DNA of 26,080 nucleotides from positions 1 through 26,080 of IMG/VR virus record IMGVR_UViG_3300021964_000446. One strand, written 5' to 3'. The notes under the pieces are model-generated. The model had not been told where the DNA came from and did no database searches. It was given only the letters and a program-made list of their open reading frames with translations. Origin of the DNA: a virus. Position numbers and translations under genes: made by a program. Below, one piece after another: positions 1 to 10,450 of the stretch; positions within the stretch are counted from its first letter, which is position 1; every line of letters starts with the position of its first letter.

Positions 1-3000
1 TGGTTGTTAAATCCTTGTCCTACCGATGTTCCAAATAAATCATTGGCATCTTCAGCTGATGCCTTTATTGAATTATTAGATGAAAATGGATTATTTTTCT
101 GATAAACAGCCCAATGATCGGTCCCATCGTTGTCTACCCAAATCTGACTTTTAGCAGTCAAAGAATTTACTATTCCGAGGTTGGCTATATCACTGGCTTG
201 CGCTACCCTTACACTTCGTAAAACAAAAACGGTACCATTACCTGTAGAAACTGTTTCGTCCCCAGGTAGACTTAATTCAAGAGTTATTGTTTTTAATCCT
301 GGAACGGTTGCTACTTCATAGGCGCCATCAACATCTGCATCAAAATATTTTATGACTACACGATCACCTTCAATTAAACCATGATTACCATTAAAGGTTA
401 GAGTCGAAGTTCCGTCAAGATTATCTCTTACTTGCACCAGCGGTGGATCAACTATGTTTGCTCTATAGATGTTCCAGTCAAACGGATTACTTTTCGCTAC
501 CCATACAACCGTACCAAGTGCAATATTATCGATCTGGCCTATTAAACTTGTTAAATCGTTAAGATCAAAAACTTGCAAATCTACATCATCAGCGTTAACG
601 TACCCGGCACTTGGCAACGAAGTATCATCATTGCCATATACCTCAGCCGGCAAAATATCAGTACTGGTTAATTTATAACTTTGCTTGTAAATGTCACTAA
701 GCAAAACTTGTTGATCTGCTGTGTTTGTTTCTTGCGGTTGTATTACGCTCACGGTTGACGGATTAGACAATAATAAAGATTCGTCTAACTTTAATTCATA
801 ATAACTTCTGTTAGCATTAGCCCCATAATATGCACGTTGTATCGCCCAGTTTTCAAAAATATCATATTCAGCAACTTCCTTATCCAGCCTTGCATTGCTG
901 AAAACATCAGTGGCTTGGGTTGTACCTTTGGTTCCAATAAACTGTTGGAAAAGGTTAACCTGACTTATGTCATCAAGATTTAATGCCTCCATGTAATCTC
1001 TTGGGCGGAATCCAATCAAACCAAATGCTAGCAAGTCAGCATCTTGTTCAGTGTTTGCTGTTTTAGTATCGTAATAGTTTTCAACTAATTCACTCTTTTG
1101 TGCAAGGTTTGGTAACAAGCCTTTTGAAATACGTTCATAATCACTTTTAATCCAATCATTAAAATTGAATTTTTCAGCCGGAGGCAGAATTGCTCCAGCA
1201 CTCCAATACGAATCTTTGTAAAGAACTATTTCGCCTTTGCTGTATGCGCGGTTTGGCAACCATTCTTGAATGTTATCCTGGTTTAAAATAAAACCTTGGG
1301 CATTCAGTGTGCCATTCCAATCGCTGGTGATGTTGCCATCAAACAACAGACGTGTTTGCCTTGCACCAGTGCCTGGACTGTATAATAAATCATTAAAAAT
1401 ACTTGTGTTATCAAAAATAAGAATGTGCTCGTAACTAACAAATTGTGCATTAAGATAGTTGAATGAAGTATTGTTCTGCGATAACAATGTAAATGTATTG
1501 TCAAGTCTTTCAATCACATAATCTTTTGACTGAATCGGCTGCCTATTAGCATCTAACAAAGCAGTTTCCCGTCCAGGTTCAACAAGGCTATCAACCACCG
1601 TGTTGTTGCCTGTCATTTCAAGTTTTCCTGCGCTCGGATTTAAATTGATAATTGCTCCGGCACTCCAGCCTTGCTGTGACCAGTACACAAACTCTTCTGC
1701 CATTTGTGTCCAGTTTAATACAATATTGTTGTACTGGGAATCGAAATTCATACCAAGGTCACTTAGGCGTTGTCCGTAACTTATAAGAAAGTCAACAACA
1801 CTGCTAATGCTGGTAAATGAATATCCGTATGGTACCCTTACAACAGTATCTGAAAAATCTTTGGCAACCCTAACTGTTTGGCCAGCAACCTGTATTGAGT
1901 TGTAATTGCCATTGGTTAGGCTGCGATAAATCTCAAAATATGGTTTTGTGGTGCTGTATCCATAAACAGCATAGCCTGTTGCTGTGCTTTGTATAATAAC
2001 ACTGCTCCAGTTTATTTCACTGCTGGCAGGATTTTTATACAATACTAACTGCAAACTCTCATCTGGCCACAGCAAACTTGCATTTAAACTGTTAGGCGAA
2101 CTTTTTTCGCTGTAAATTCTGAAATACTTTTGATCGGTAAAACCTGCCACACGATAGCACAAGCGGATGTCTATGTTTTGTAATGTTGTAGTCAATGCTG
2201 TGGTGCTGTCAAGCCCTTTTATTCTGTTGTAATCAACAATGTAATTGATATAACTGTTTTTTGCTGTTCCGTTACCATAGATTACAACATCGTTTGAATT
2301 CAAACGGTAACGGTTGTTGTATAAAAATTGGTTGTAATTGGTGTTTTCTTTATACAAATCAAGATCTGCAAAAAGTGAAAAATACTGTGCTGGCTTTGTT
2401 AATGCTAAAAGTTTTTGTAACGCAAATCTATACTGACTACTACGCCTCCAGGCTGTTTCAGTTGGTCCTTGATCTCCAAAGTTCCAACTCTTTTGGAAAC
2501 TGTTTTGATCATAATTGCCGACAATAACATACATTGGTGCAAGTAGGTTGCCTTCACTATCCGTAGGAATAATATCGAGTAATTGTGGACGCTTGTATTT
2601 TTCTACAACTACCGAACCAGTTGGATAAGCAATTTTACCGTCGCGTAGATCCTCCCACAGCACCAGGTTGCCGCTGGTATAGGGAGCAGGTCCATAGGCA
2701 TTTTGCCACCATGTTGGTTCTTCTGTGATGCCAAGCATTTCCCACGGACGGGTGTGAGGACTATCTGTGTCATAAAGATCAAAGTAGATTCCTCTCCACC
2801 CACCGAGAAGGATGGTACCGTCTAGTTTGTTTTGACTGTTGCTGTAGTTCCATGTAAACGCATTGTTAGCATCATAAACCTGTGTTTTGTAATCAAGTTT
2901 ATTTGTTCCAACCCAACTGAGGAAACTCTGTGATAGCATTTCATTTACTTCGGCCATGGTATACTCTGTGGTTCTGAACTGTCCTGGAACCACATCAGTG

Positions 3001-6000
3001 TACTCAATGGCTTCATTGTATCTATTTGCAACTTTAGTGTTATTATAAATGCGTGTTTCAAACTCAAGTAATATATCATCTCTAATATCACCAAACGCAA
3101 CAGTTAAACTTCCGTCATGACCTCGAATTACATCGGTTGGTGTAACATAGGTGTTGTCTGTAAATTTTTCTGGTTGGTAAAGTGGAGAGAGTCCTAAACA
3201 AGCAGCGCTAGGAGGCACATAATTACCGTAGGTTGTAGTGTACTCACGAATCGTAATTACATCATTGACCGCAAGTGTTACATTGTCGGTGTTAATAGTA
3301 ATGCGAGGCCCGTCTGTTGCCACTGTGTAATCATGCCCAAAACCAGTAAGAATCGTATCGTTACGATACACAAGGATTCCTTGATAATTTGCTTTAGTTA
3401 GGTCATATGAGTACAAAATGTCAAACACGTTTGTAGATATTGCGGTGTAAGTATACTTTGTTTCAGCATAGGTGTTACCCGTTGGCAGTGTATCGCTCCA
3501 ATAAAATGGACTAAATTGGTTTTTCCCCGAATTAATTGTTTGTAAACAGGTGTCTAAAATATATGCATTTGTTTTACCCGACCAATCAATTCGAGCCACT
3601 GTATCTAATACAACGTTTTTGTATTTCTCATACTCATAGCTTGACCAGTCAATGGCATTGTAGTAATCAAAATCTTTATCTTTTAAGAATGTACCAGCAA
3701 ACGTCAGTGGCGAACTTTGTTGTTGGATACTCTCTCCGTAAGGAGTTATATTTCCAAGATCACGGATGTTGTTAGCGCCATTAATTTTTCCAGTAAAGTC
3801 TTGTAAATTTTGGCAAATTGTGTTATAATGATTTCGTATAGTTCCAAGCGTAAACTCTTTTGTATCAATATTGATAGCATTATTTTCTAAGTTTGCAGGG
3901 ATAGAATAGTACGCAATCTGACTAGGTGTATTACTGGTTACGCTTACTTCGATTGGAGTGCCAGTGGCAGGAGCAGTGATAAACGTTATCACACTTAAAC
4001 CACTTGAATTTGTTGTAACAGTATAAGTGCTTGGTAATACAAACTCACCGTCCACAAAAACTTTGACTGGTACAGCCGTTCCAATTGTGTCAACCTTGAT
4101 ATCTAACACCAATGGAATAGCATTGTAGGTGAAACTGAATATTTGCCTACTTGTTATTTGATTGGTTGCTGTTTGCCAGCCTAATTGTTTAGTATATGCC
4201 GTAAGTGAACTATACTGTTGGACATGCCCGAGACTAATGTTTTCTGTAACACTAACCGAATCGTCTACATATAAGAATGTGTCGCTGTATAGATTGTTTG
4301 TAAATGTTATGTCTCCAACATTGTTAATGCTTTGGTACTTCAAAGGAGTTCCAAGGACGCTGTCTGCAACACCTGTGCCAACTGCGTAACTGAATAACTT
4401 GCTTCCTGCAAAGGTACTGCTTGGATAAACATCGGTATCACTAAAACTGTTTTCAAGATTATCAAACAAATCAAAAAGTGGTGCTTGATTGACAGCGGTT
4501 TTTTGTTGTGCTTCTATCCATCCGGTACCATTGTAGAAATATGATTTTCCTTGTCCCTTAACACCATTTAATTGGACAACCATGTGATTTGTGCTAACAC
4601 CTGGTGACGAAATATCAGCAGGTTGTAAATCAATAACTGGATCGCTGCTCGGGTTTGGCCGAACAAAACTTACCACATATACTTTGTTGCGTACAGCAGT
4701 GTCTAAATCTGCCGCAAATATAATCCTACTGCCCTCGGTTAAAGAATAACCATCTGTGCTGTATCCCAACGACCCATTGACATTACTAAAAGCATCTTGT
4801 TCAGTGGTATCAATTACGTTCACTGGTTGGATACCTTCTACTCCAGAATTATAGAGTTTATAACTTGGTTTAAATTCAAGTATTGGACGCTTTGCTCGAT
4901 TATCATTGTCTAATACCGCTACTGAATTATTGTACTGTGCGGTAACATTAATGATGTCTACATGAAACCAGCGATTGCTCCGAGTCCATGCATTTAAATC
5001 AAGACTTGCACGATTAATGGTCAGGTAATCTTGCACTGTTGGAGCATTTAGGCTGTCATCAAATGCTACCGCATCAAAGCCAGTGCTGTCAAACGGAACC
5101 GTTGAACTAGTTGTGTAGGTTTCTGGGGTTTTAAAATCAGTAACTGGCAACAATTTTATTTGTGTACCTACGCCTTCAATATAATATTCCTTTCCACTGT
5201 AACTTGCTGGTTGTGTCAACCCTTCAAATTGTACCTTAAGTCCGTTGGTAAATGTGACACCGTTTGGACTTGTATATGTGCTAGATTGCAATATTTCTGT
5301 AACATTTACAAATGCGTCGTCAGATTCTTCGATAAAATTAATTACTCCGAAGAAATTATCATTGGTACCATCTTGATAGTACAGGGTGTCAGCATTTGCT
5401 GTTATCAATGGTTGTCTTACATAATATCCATTTGCATCTTTGTACCAGGTGGAGCTTGCATTTGCGGTGCCGTAGTTTATGTTAAACTTAGTTAAATTTG
5501 ATACTGACTGCACAAGGCTCAGTGTTATAATTGGATCTTCAGCAGCTGATAAATTAATTCTCCAAATACCATACTTGGTTGCGTCGTCGGTGATATAGGT
5601 TGCACCGCCGTCATCGGTCCAGCCACCTGCTTCTCCGTCGGCTGTTTCAGTGAAAATAAGTGTGCGACTTCCAATGTCTGTAAATCCATCTATTCCGCCA
5701 TATGTAGATTTTAGGTTGCTTAGTGTTGATCCATATATTTGATTAAATTTAAGATCAGTTACAAGATCAACAGAACCACCATCAGCAAGTGTAAAATAAA
5801 AATTCTGCGCATCAACATCAGGTACATTAAAAGTGATTGTTCCTAAATCATCGCCATTATTTGATACGCCAAGAACCTCCCTGCTACTCTGGCTCGAAAA
5901 AGGAAGCGTTCCTGACTTTCCAGGAGCTGCTTGGATCCAAAAAGGATTGCCAGTTTGCGACACATCAAAGGTGTAGTTGCCTCCCCTTACCAGTGTAATT

Positions 6001-6530
6001 GTTGGTAATACGGCACTATAACCCGATAAGGTGTAACCATTGGTGCCTCGGGTAACCGTGAAATCATCGGTCAATGGAATAGCAGTTGCACTCACATCTA
6101 CGCTATCCGGTCCTTCAGGTAACCAATAGTATTGTCCAAAGTTTACAAACTTATCAAAGTCTACAAACGAATCCCATGAGTAGTATTCACTATTGAATAA
6201 TCGATCAGCACGGGTTACGTTTGCACCTTTAAGTGCAAGAGTATCAATCATTCCTGGGTAGGTGATTACATCGTCAACAACATTTTGATTTGGTTTTAAA
6301 AATACAACCCCGGGCTCTAATTGATAATCTGATCGTTCAGCGGAAGGTTCAACAAGATAACTGTCGTTCGGGTCTACCCCAACTCCAACTTTTCGTCCAA
6401 TATAGCCTTGACGCTGTGTAACTTTTGGTTCTTGAACCAACTGATCAAGTGTGCTACTTAAAAATTGTTTGTTTGTATTTGTGCGAAAGATTTCAGGTAA
6501 AAAATCAACGCTACGAACTGAAGTTGCCAT
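1..6530 (-). CDS. Giant baseplate/tail structural protein, partial (C-terminus beyond left edge)
   Basis: The frame starts at the ATG at 6530 and is open to base 1, giving at least 2,176 residues; I checked it on sampled lines along its length and at the left end and met no stop. The start overlaps the gp6 stop by one base (TAATG). The protein is rich in Asn, Thr, Ser, Tyr and Trp and looks beta-rich. Residues about 178-250 contain a stretch with YTFDV and NPFWIQAAPG that resembles a cupredoxin-like beta-sandwich. Residues about 1250-1300 contain HTRPWEMLGI, PTWW and LVLWEDLRDG, a block I associate with very large structural proteins of marine T4-like phages. At the left edge an LFGTSVGQGF segment resembles the start of an FG-GAP repeat. 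T4 has gp7 and gp8 wedge genes after gp6, so an outer wedge or fibre-anchoring role is inferred from position. The exact function is unknown. Confidence 0.85.
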   Translation of the reverse strand, partial: MATSVRSVDFLPEIFRTNTNKQFLSSTLDQLVQEPKVTQRQGYIGRKVGVGVDPNDSYLVEPSAERSDYQLEPGVVFLKPNQNVVDDVITYPGMIDTLALKGANVTRADRLFNSEYYSWDSFVDFDKFVNFGQYYWLPEGPDSVDVSATAIPLTDDFTVTRGTNGYTLSGYSAVLPTITLVRGGNYTFDVSQTGNPFWIQAAPGKSGTLPFSSQSSREVLGVSNNGDDLGTITFNVPDVDAQNFYFTLADGGSVDLVTDLKFNQIYGSTLSNLKSTYGGIDGFTDIGSRTLIFTETADGEAGGWTDDGGATYITDDATKYGIWRINLSAAEDPIITLSLVQSVSNLTKFNINYGTANASSTWYKDANGYYVRQPLITANADTLYYQDGTNDNFFGVINFIEESDDAFVNVTEILQSSTYTSPNGVTFTNGLKVQFEGLTQPASYSGKEYYIEGVGTQIKLLPVTDFKTPETYTTSSTVPFDSTGFDAVAFDDSLNAPTVQDYLTINRASLDLNAWTRSNRWFHVDIINVTAQYNNSVAVLDNDNRAKRPILEFKPSYKLYNSGVEGIQPVNVIDTTEQDAFSNVNGSLGYSTDGYSLTEGSRIIFAADLDTAVRNKVYVVSFVRPNPSSDPVIDLQPADISSPGVSTNHMVVQLNGVKGQGKSYFYNGTGWIEAQQKTAVNQAPLFDLFDNLENSFSDTDVYPSSTFAGSKLFSYAVGTGVADSVLGTPLKYQSINNVGDITFTNNLYSDTFLYVDDSVSVTENISLGHVQQYSSLTAYTKQLGWQTATNQITSRQIFSFTYNAIPLVLDIKVDTIGTAVPVKVFVDGEFVLPSTYTVTTNSSGLSVITFITAPATGTPIEVSVTSNTPSQIAYYSIPANLENNAINIDTKEFTLGTIRNHYNTICQNLQDFTGKINGANNIRDLGNITPYGESIQQQSSPLTFAGTFLKDKDFDYYNAIDWSSYEYEKYKNVVLDTVARIDWSGKTNAYILDTCLQTINSGKNQFSPFYWSDTLPTGNTYAETKYTYTAISTNVFDILYSYDLTKANYQGILVYRNDTILTGFGHDYTVATDGPRITINTDNVTLAVNDVITIREYTTTYGNYVPPSAACLGLSPLYQPEKFTDNTYVTPTDVIRGHDGSLTVAFGDIRDDILLEFETRIYNNTKVANRYNEAIEYTDVVPGQFRTTEYTMAEVNEMLSQSFLSWVGTNKLDYKTQVYDANNAFTWNYSNSQNKLDGTILLGGWRGIYFDLYDTDSPHTRPWEMLGITEEPTWWQNAYGPAPYTSGNLVLWEDLRDGKIAYPTGSVVVEKYKRPQLLDIIPTDSEGNLLAPMYVIVGNYDQNSFQKSWNFGDQGPTETAWRRSSQYRFALQKLLALTKPAQYFSLFADLDLYKENTNYNQFLYNNRYRLNSNDVVIYGNGTAKNSYINYIVDYNRIKGLDSTTALTTTLQNIDIRLCYRVAGFTDQKYFRIYSEKSSPNSLNASLLWPDESLQLVLYKNPASSEINWSSVIIQSTATGYAVYGYSTTKPYFEIYRSLTNGNYNSIQVAGQTVRVAKDFSDTVVRVPYGYSFTSISSVVDFLISYGQRLSDLGMNFDSQYNNIVLNWTQMAEEFVYWSQQGWSAGAIINLNPSAGKLEMTGNNTVVDSLVEPGRETALLDANRQPIQSKDYVIERLDNTFTLLSQNNTSFNYLNAQFVSYEHILIFDNTSIFNDLLYSPGTGARQTRLLFDGNITSDWNGTLNAQGFILNQDNIQEWLPNRAYSKGEIVLYKDSYWSAGAILPPAEKFNFNDWIKSDYERISKGLLPNLAQKSELVENYYDTKTANTEQDADLLAFGLIGFRPRDYMEALNLDDISQVNLFQQFIGTKGTTQATDVFSNARLDKEVAEYDIFENWAIQRAYYGANANRSYYELKLDESLLLSNPSTVSVIQPQETNTADQQVLLSDIYKQSYKLTSTDILPAEVYGNDDTSLPSAGYVNADDVDLQVFDLNDLTSLIGQIDNIALGTVVWVAKSNPFDWNIYRANIVDPPLVQVRDNLDGTSTLTFNGNHGLIEGDRVVIKYFDADVDGAYEVATVPGLKTITLELSLPGDETVSTGNGTVFVLRSVRVAQASDIANLGIVNSLTAKSQIWVDNDGTDHWAVYQKNNPFSSNNSIKASAEDANDLFGTSVGQGFNN

Positions 6531-9500
6531 TAGTATGAACTTCCTCCACCGCTGCTACTACTACCACTGGTTGTACTGCCGCTAGTTGTACCATTGTTTG
6601 AACTGCCTGATGTTAATCCGCTTACTGGAGCACCGCTACGCAACTGACTACTGGTTAATGCAGTAATTACTTCGACGTTATTTACTGTTGCGGCATTAAC
6701 AAAAATTTCATTTGCTTGGCTTCTAATTTCGTATAAATCACCAAAACTCTTCAGCGGATCAACTGGAACCAGTACAACCGTACTAATTATATCGCCTAGC
6801 TCATCATGTAGGTAGGCACTCAGTTCACTAAAATAGAATGTATCACCAAAGTCCCATTTATCAATAGTAAAGTAATTGTTCATCTCGGCGATAACTCGAC
6901 TCTTAATTTCACTTTCACTAACAGTGCTGTTTGCATTCTTTACGCACTTTATTGTTGCTCGTAATTCTGTAGCAGCTTTATTGCCAAATAACGGTTTGAA
7001 TATAACACTGTTTAATATCACGTTATCAGAAATCATTTTGTACTGATTAAGTCCATTGTAATCTGTGTTTAATTCATCGATTGTAGGTAATGCAGGTTGT
7101 GGAACAGTGCCTGTGCTGTCTTTGATATAGTTTTGGTAAGCAATATAGTAGGCGCTGGTAACCAAGTATACGTCGATAATATTTGTAGAGCCTGGGTCAA
7201 TCCGACGGCTCAACGGAGCATTGTGTCTATATTGAAAATCAAGACTATTACGACCAACAAAGGCTTCATAGCCTGCCACTGATGCGATTGTTCTAACGCC
7301 ACTTACACTTATACTTAATATATAAAAGGCTTTGTCACTGGTAGCATAGAATACCTGTCCGTCTGCGTATTCGCTCTTAGCAAGCTCGATTGCATCTAAT
7401 GTTGCAAATGTGGAAACAATAACTCCAGCAGCCAATGGCAAATACCTTTCTAAATTATCAAAATCAGTGGTGCGTTGTAGGAACACCAACTTGGAATTAG
7501 GATTTACAGATGGATCAACAATGGTAGTAAAGTAATCTGGATCATCTGGAACGTTATCATTGTCGAAGTCACCAAAACTTATCTGCACCCTAAAATCGTC
7601 AACAAAGCCGTCGGCTTCAACTGGCTGCCCTACAATATCTAAAATTTGATCTACATTTAAAGGGGTGCTTGCATCCGGAACTGTGTTGATTTTTAAAACA
7701 TTAACGAAGTCATTGATTGTTTTTCCTGTCTTGGTATCATAAACTTCTTGACTACCATCCCAGAAAAATCGTGTTTGTAAAACACTGCCGAAATATCTTG
7801 CTAGATTTCTACTGGTTACGGTATAGGTCACACCATCAGTTTCAAATCTAACTAACCAACTATTGTCTAATCCGGCACCAGTAGTGTTTTGTGCGTTTGC
7901 TAAACTAAATGAATTTGACGCATCCAAATTTGTTGATGAAATAAGGTACCATACACTGTTGAGATTATCGTACCCTAACCCAAATTCTCTATAAAGTTGT
8001 ACCTGGGTATTAATAGTCTGCTCGAGTGAGCTTGGTAAGTCAGTTATCAACTGTGGTATAACCTGTATTGCAATAGCCCCGGTTGGAATATCTTGATTTA
8101 TACTTACTGGTCCGGTGCCATCTGCAAGATTACCTTTTCCAAAATTTGTTCCGTCAAGCGTTAACGCACTAACTGTGGCCCACAGTGTGTCTGTAGCATT
8201 AGGATGATTTGCGCTGCCAGACATTAGACGGTTATTTTGGTCAGTCATGAAATGATAACCAGTAGGAGCCTTAAACTTGACCAAACTATTTACTACGATG
8301 TATTTTTTATTATCGCTTACACTAGGTCCAACAGGTGCTGGAGCACCATTGGTTATGAATCGAAAATACCCTGTTGACTGATTAGTGCTGGTGGTACTTT
8401 TTACCCAATCAATGTTTAGCACTGCGAGGTCAGGACGGTCGAAGTTGTTATAATAGAATTCCAACATGCCTCGACTTTTAATTACAGGTTCCAGTTGATT
8501 TTGAATTACATTGTTAATGTCATTTATATCTAAGAATTCAAATGTAAAGTTTGGTAATTCATCTTTTTGATAGATTAATCCATCGTCGGCGAATACATTT
8601 GTGCTTGAATACTTTCCTGTGATATCAACTAGATCTAGGTATCTGCTGGTTCCTATACTGCTACGATTGACTGCTTTACTTTTAATAATGGTGCTGAATA
8701 GACTATATGGTAAATTGTTATAATCCTCACCATTCACCATACGATTTTGTGTATAGAACTTTGCAGGTGCTCGACCTTTGATGTCAGCAATGCCTTCCCT
8801 ATTGGTTGCGTTGCTTACTGGTTGTGCCAATGCACATGTAAATGTAATTGTTTCTTGCCTTCCTGCTCTGCTGGTATATGTAAGCGATAGTTGAACATTT
8901 TGCATGTCCTCAGGGTTAATAATATATCGTAGTCCGTTGCTGGAACGGACATAGGTTCTAAAATTGCCCACCGGTATTTCACTGAATACACCATCGCCAA
9001 AGTTTAAGGCTATCTGATCATTGCTACGGCTTGTAACGCTAAAATACTGGCGTACGTCAGCGGCAGTTTGTTCCACTGCTCCAGCAAAGATATTATCTAC
9101 CTCTGTCCATTCTTTGTCAATTGCTCCTACTGAATCCAATTGGTACAACCAAACATCACTATTGTTAATTCCTTCGATGTTTACATCAACCACACGATTG
9201 CTTACACGCTCCGCAAGGTTGAAATCAAGATTTTGTAAACTTCCTTGTTTGAAGTAGAAGAAGAATCCTGTATTTGGACTTGCAAACCCTGCCCTATCAT
9301 TTCTGTAAAGTATGTTAAAAGCAGCATTTGGTTGTGGTGCTGGTTCATAAACATAGTTGGCATTTTGAGTACTTGCACTTACTGCTTCAAATGACATATC
9401 CACACCATTCACAGTGGTGCTGTAAGGAATCACTGGCAAGAATCCAGGTATCAAATTTACCGTGTACTCGTCTGTTTGAATGCCGAGAATGTCTTGGCTA

Positions 9501-10024
9501 GATCCAGGTTTTCCAATGCGTTGACTGCTGGTTAATGCAGCATTTAGTACAACCGTGAACTGCTCAAACCAATTAGCGTTTGTTGCATCATTCCAGTTTA
9601 TTGTAACATTTGAGAGGTTGTTACCATTGTAATCGGTCACATTTTCTGTAGTAATAACGCTAGTAACTTTTATGAAACCACTGGCTTCGGTGTTGCGTTT
9701 TGGTGTGTAGCCAACCAACTCAGCCAGCCGGATTACACTGTCTCTACGTTCGGCTGTGTCTAGGAAATTTTCACGAGTGTTTAAATCATTACGGAAACTT
9801 AATGCCTGGCCCATGAATGCCATAACATCCAGCAGAGCCACAAACTCTGAACTTTCAGTATAGTCATTAAAACTTTCTGGATAATACAAACGAATATAAT
9901 CAATGAAACTTTTTCTTATTGTTTCAAAATCATAACTTTGAAGATCAGCCTCTCTATAAGTCTGATAGATGCGTCTCCAATCTTCAACACCAAAAATTGC
10001 TGTTTGTCTAGTTGTCTTTGCCAT
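6530..10024 (-). CDS. 6: Baseplate wedge protein, gp6-like
   Basis: This is a homologue of T4 gp6, the protein that joins wedges into the inner ring of the contractile-tail baseplate. Residues about 41-110 hold the family hallmark: an Asp-rich YYPESFNDY segment, then LLDVMAFMGQALSFRNDLN, ENFLDTAERRDSV and LAELVGYTPKR. A FGDGVFSEIPVG segment follows in the middle. Near the C-terminus a WDFGDTFYFSELSAYLHDEL block followed by FGDLYEI matches the conserved end seen in marine gp6 proteins. At 1,164 residues it is far longer than T4 gp6 (about 660), with the extra length mainly in a beta-rich middle part. The last 35 or so residues are almost only Ser, Gly, Thr and Asn. A GGAAGG ribosome site lies 4 bases before the ATG at 10024, and a late-type promoter lies in the 44-base gap upstream. 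Confidence 0.93.
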   Translation of the reverse strand: MAKTTRQTAIFGVEDWRRIYQTYREADLQSYDFETIRKSFIDYIRLYYPESFNDYTESSEFVALLDVMAFMGQALSFRNDLNTRENFLDTAERRDSVIRLAELVGYTPKRNTEASGFIKVTSVITTENVTDYNGNNLSNVTINWNDATNANWFEQFTVVLNAALTSSQRIGKPGSSQDILGIQTDEYTVNLIPGFLPVIPYSTTVNGVDMSFEAVSASTQNANYVYEPAPQPNAAFNILYRNDRAGFASPNTGFFFYFKQGSLQNLDFNLAERVSNRVVDVNIEGINNSDVWLYQLDSVGAIDKEWTEVDNIFAGAVEQTAADVRQYFSVTSRSNDQIALNFGDGVFSEIPVGNFRTYVRSSNGLRYIINPEDMQNVQLSLTYTSRAGRQETITFTCALAQPVSNATNREGIADIKGRAPAKFYTQNRMVNGEDYNNLPYSLFSTIIKSKAVNRSSIGTSRYLDLVDITGKYSSTNVFADDGLIYQKDELPNFTFEFLDINDINNVIQNQLEPVIKSRGMLEFYYNNFDRPDLAVLNIDWVKSTTSTNQSTGYFRFITNGAPAPVGPSVSDNKKYIVVNSLVKFKAPTGYHFMTDQNNRLMSGSANHPNATDTLWATVSALTLDGTNFGKGNLADGTGPVSINQDIPTGAIAIQVIPQLITDLPSSLEQTINTQVQLYREFGLGYDNLNSVWYLISSTNLDASNSFSLANAQNTTGAGLDNSWLVRFETDGVTYTVTSRNLARYFGSVLQTRFFWDGSQEVYDTKTGKTINDFVNVLKINTVPDASTPLNVDQILDIVGQPVEADGFVDDFRVQISFGDFDNDNVPDDPDYFTTIVDPSVNPNSKLVFLQRTTDFDNLERYLPLAAGVIVSTFATLDAIELAKSEYADGQVFYATSDKAFYILSISVSGVRTIASVAGYEAFVGRNSLDFQYRHNAPLSRRIDPGSTNIIDVYLVTSAYYIAYQNYIKDSTGTVPQPALPTIDELNTDYNGLNQYKMISDNVILNSVIFKPLFGNKAATELRATIKCVKNANSTVSESEIKSRVIAEMNNYFTIDKWDFGDTFYFSELSAYLHDELGDIISTVVLVPVDPLKSFGDLYEIRSQANEIFVNAATVNNVEVITALTSSQLRSGAPVSGLTSGSSNNGTTSGSTTSGSSSSGGGSSY

Positions 10025-10040
10025 AGTACCTTCCGTGAAG

Positions 10041-10048
10041 TATTTATG
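10041..10048 (-). promoter_or_regulatory. Late-type promoter box upstream of gp6
   Basis: The minus strand reads CATAAATACTTC here, one base from the T4 late promoter TATAAATA that gp55 recognises, and with the same following CT. It lies between the gp25 stop and the gp6 start, 16 bases before the ATG. The same octamer occurs at 17832-17839 with nearly the same spacing to its gene. Transcription would begin about six bases further on, next to the GGAAGG ribosome site. Confidence 0.7.
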
Positions 10049-10068
10049 GCTTTAATTATAGTGGTAGT

Positions 10069-10443
10069 TTATACAAACGAAACTCTGCTGCTTTGTTGAT
10101 CAAAAAATGCCGCTAAACGTTGAGCTTCTGTGCTTCCTACAACTTGAACTGCCATTTCAACTATTATTCCGTTATTCTGAGTACTAACAGTTAGATCAGT
10201 AATTGCTACACGAGGATCAAGGCCTACCACCCTGCGCATTTCTGCCTCTATTTGCCTCACGGTTTCTGTGCTTTGATTATCAAAAATAAAATTCCACATG
10301 CTGGTACCAACCAGTGGACGTCCAGGAACTTCACCTTGTCTGATGCTAAGGCTATTAAGGACATCTCTTTTAATCAAATCAAAGTCTACCAGTGTGTATC
10401 TTTTGTATTGATTTATTGTGTTGAATCCTACGAAAGTTGGCAT
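10069..10443 (-). CDS. 25: Baseplate wedge protein, gp25-like
   Basis: This 124-residue protein is a homologue of T4 gp25 (132 residues), a small wedge component at the sheath end of the baseplate that belongs to the wider gp25/IraD-like family of contractile injection systems. Residues 35-50 carry the family signature RQGEVPGRPLVGTSMW. It is followed by FIFDNQS and by a helix and strand pattern (VRQIEAEMRRVVGLDPRVAI) typical of the family. The ATG at 10443 follows the gp5 stop after seven bases, and an AAGGGG ribosome site lies inside the end of gp5. The gene sits between gp5 and gp6. The family assignment is secure; I see nothing unusual in length or residues. Confidence 0.93.
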   Translation of the reverse strand: MPTFVGFNTINQYKRYTLVDFDLIKRDVLNSLSIRQGEVPGRPLVGTSMWNFIFDNQSTETVRQIEAEMRRVVGLDPRVAITDLTVSTQNNGIIVEMAVQVVGSTEAQRLAAFFDQQSSRVSFV

Positions 10444-10450
10444 AGTGTAT

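Noticed and set aside
5160-5495. A 111-codon plus-strand frame with hydrophobic, Cys-rich content
   Set aside because: It is antisense to the giant structural gene; the membrane-like look comes from the complement of Asn/Thr/Ser-rich codons.
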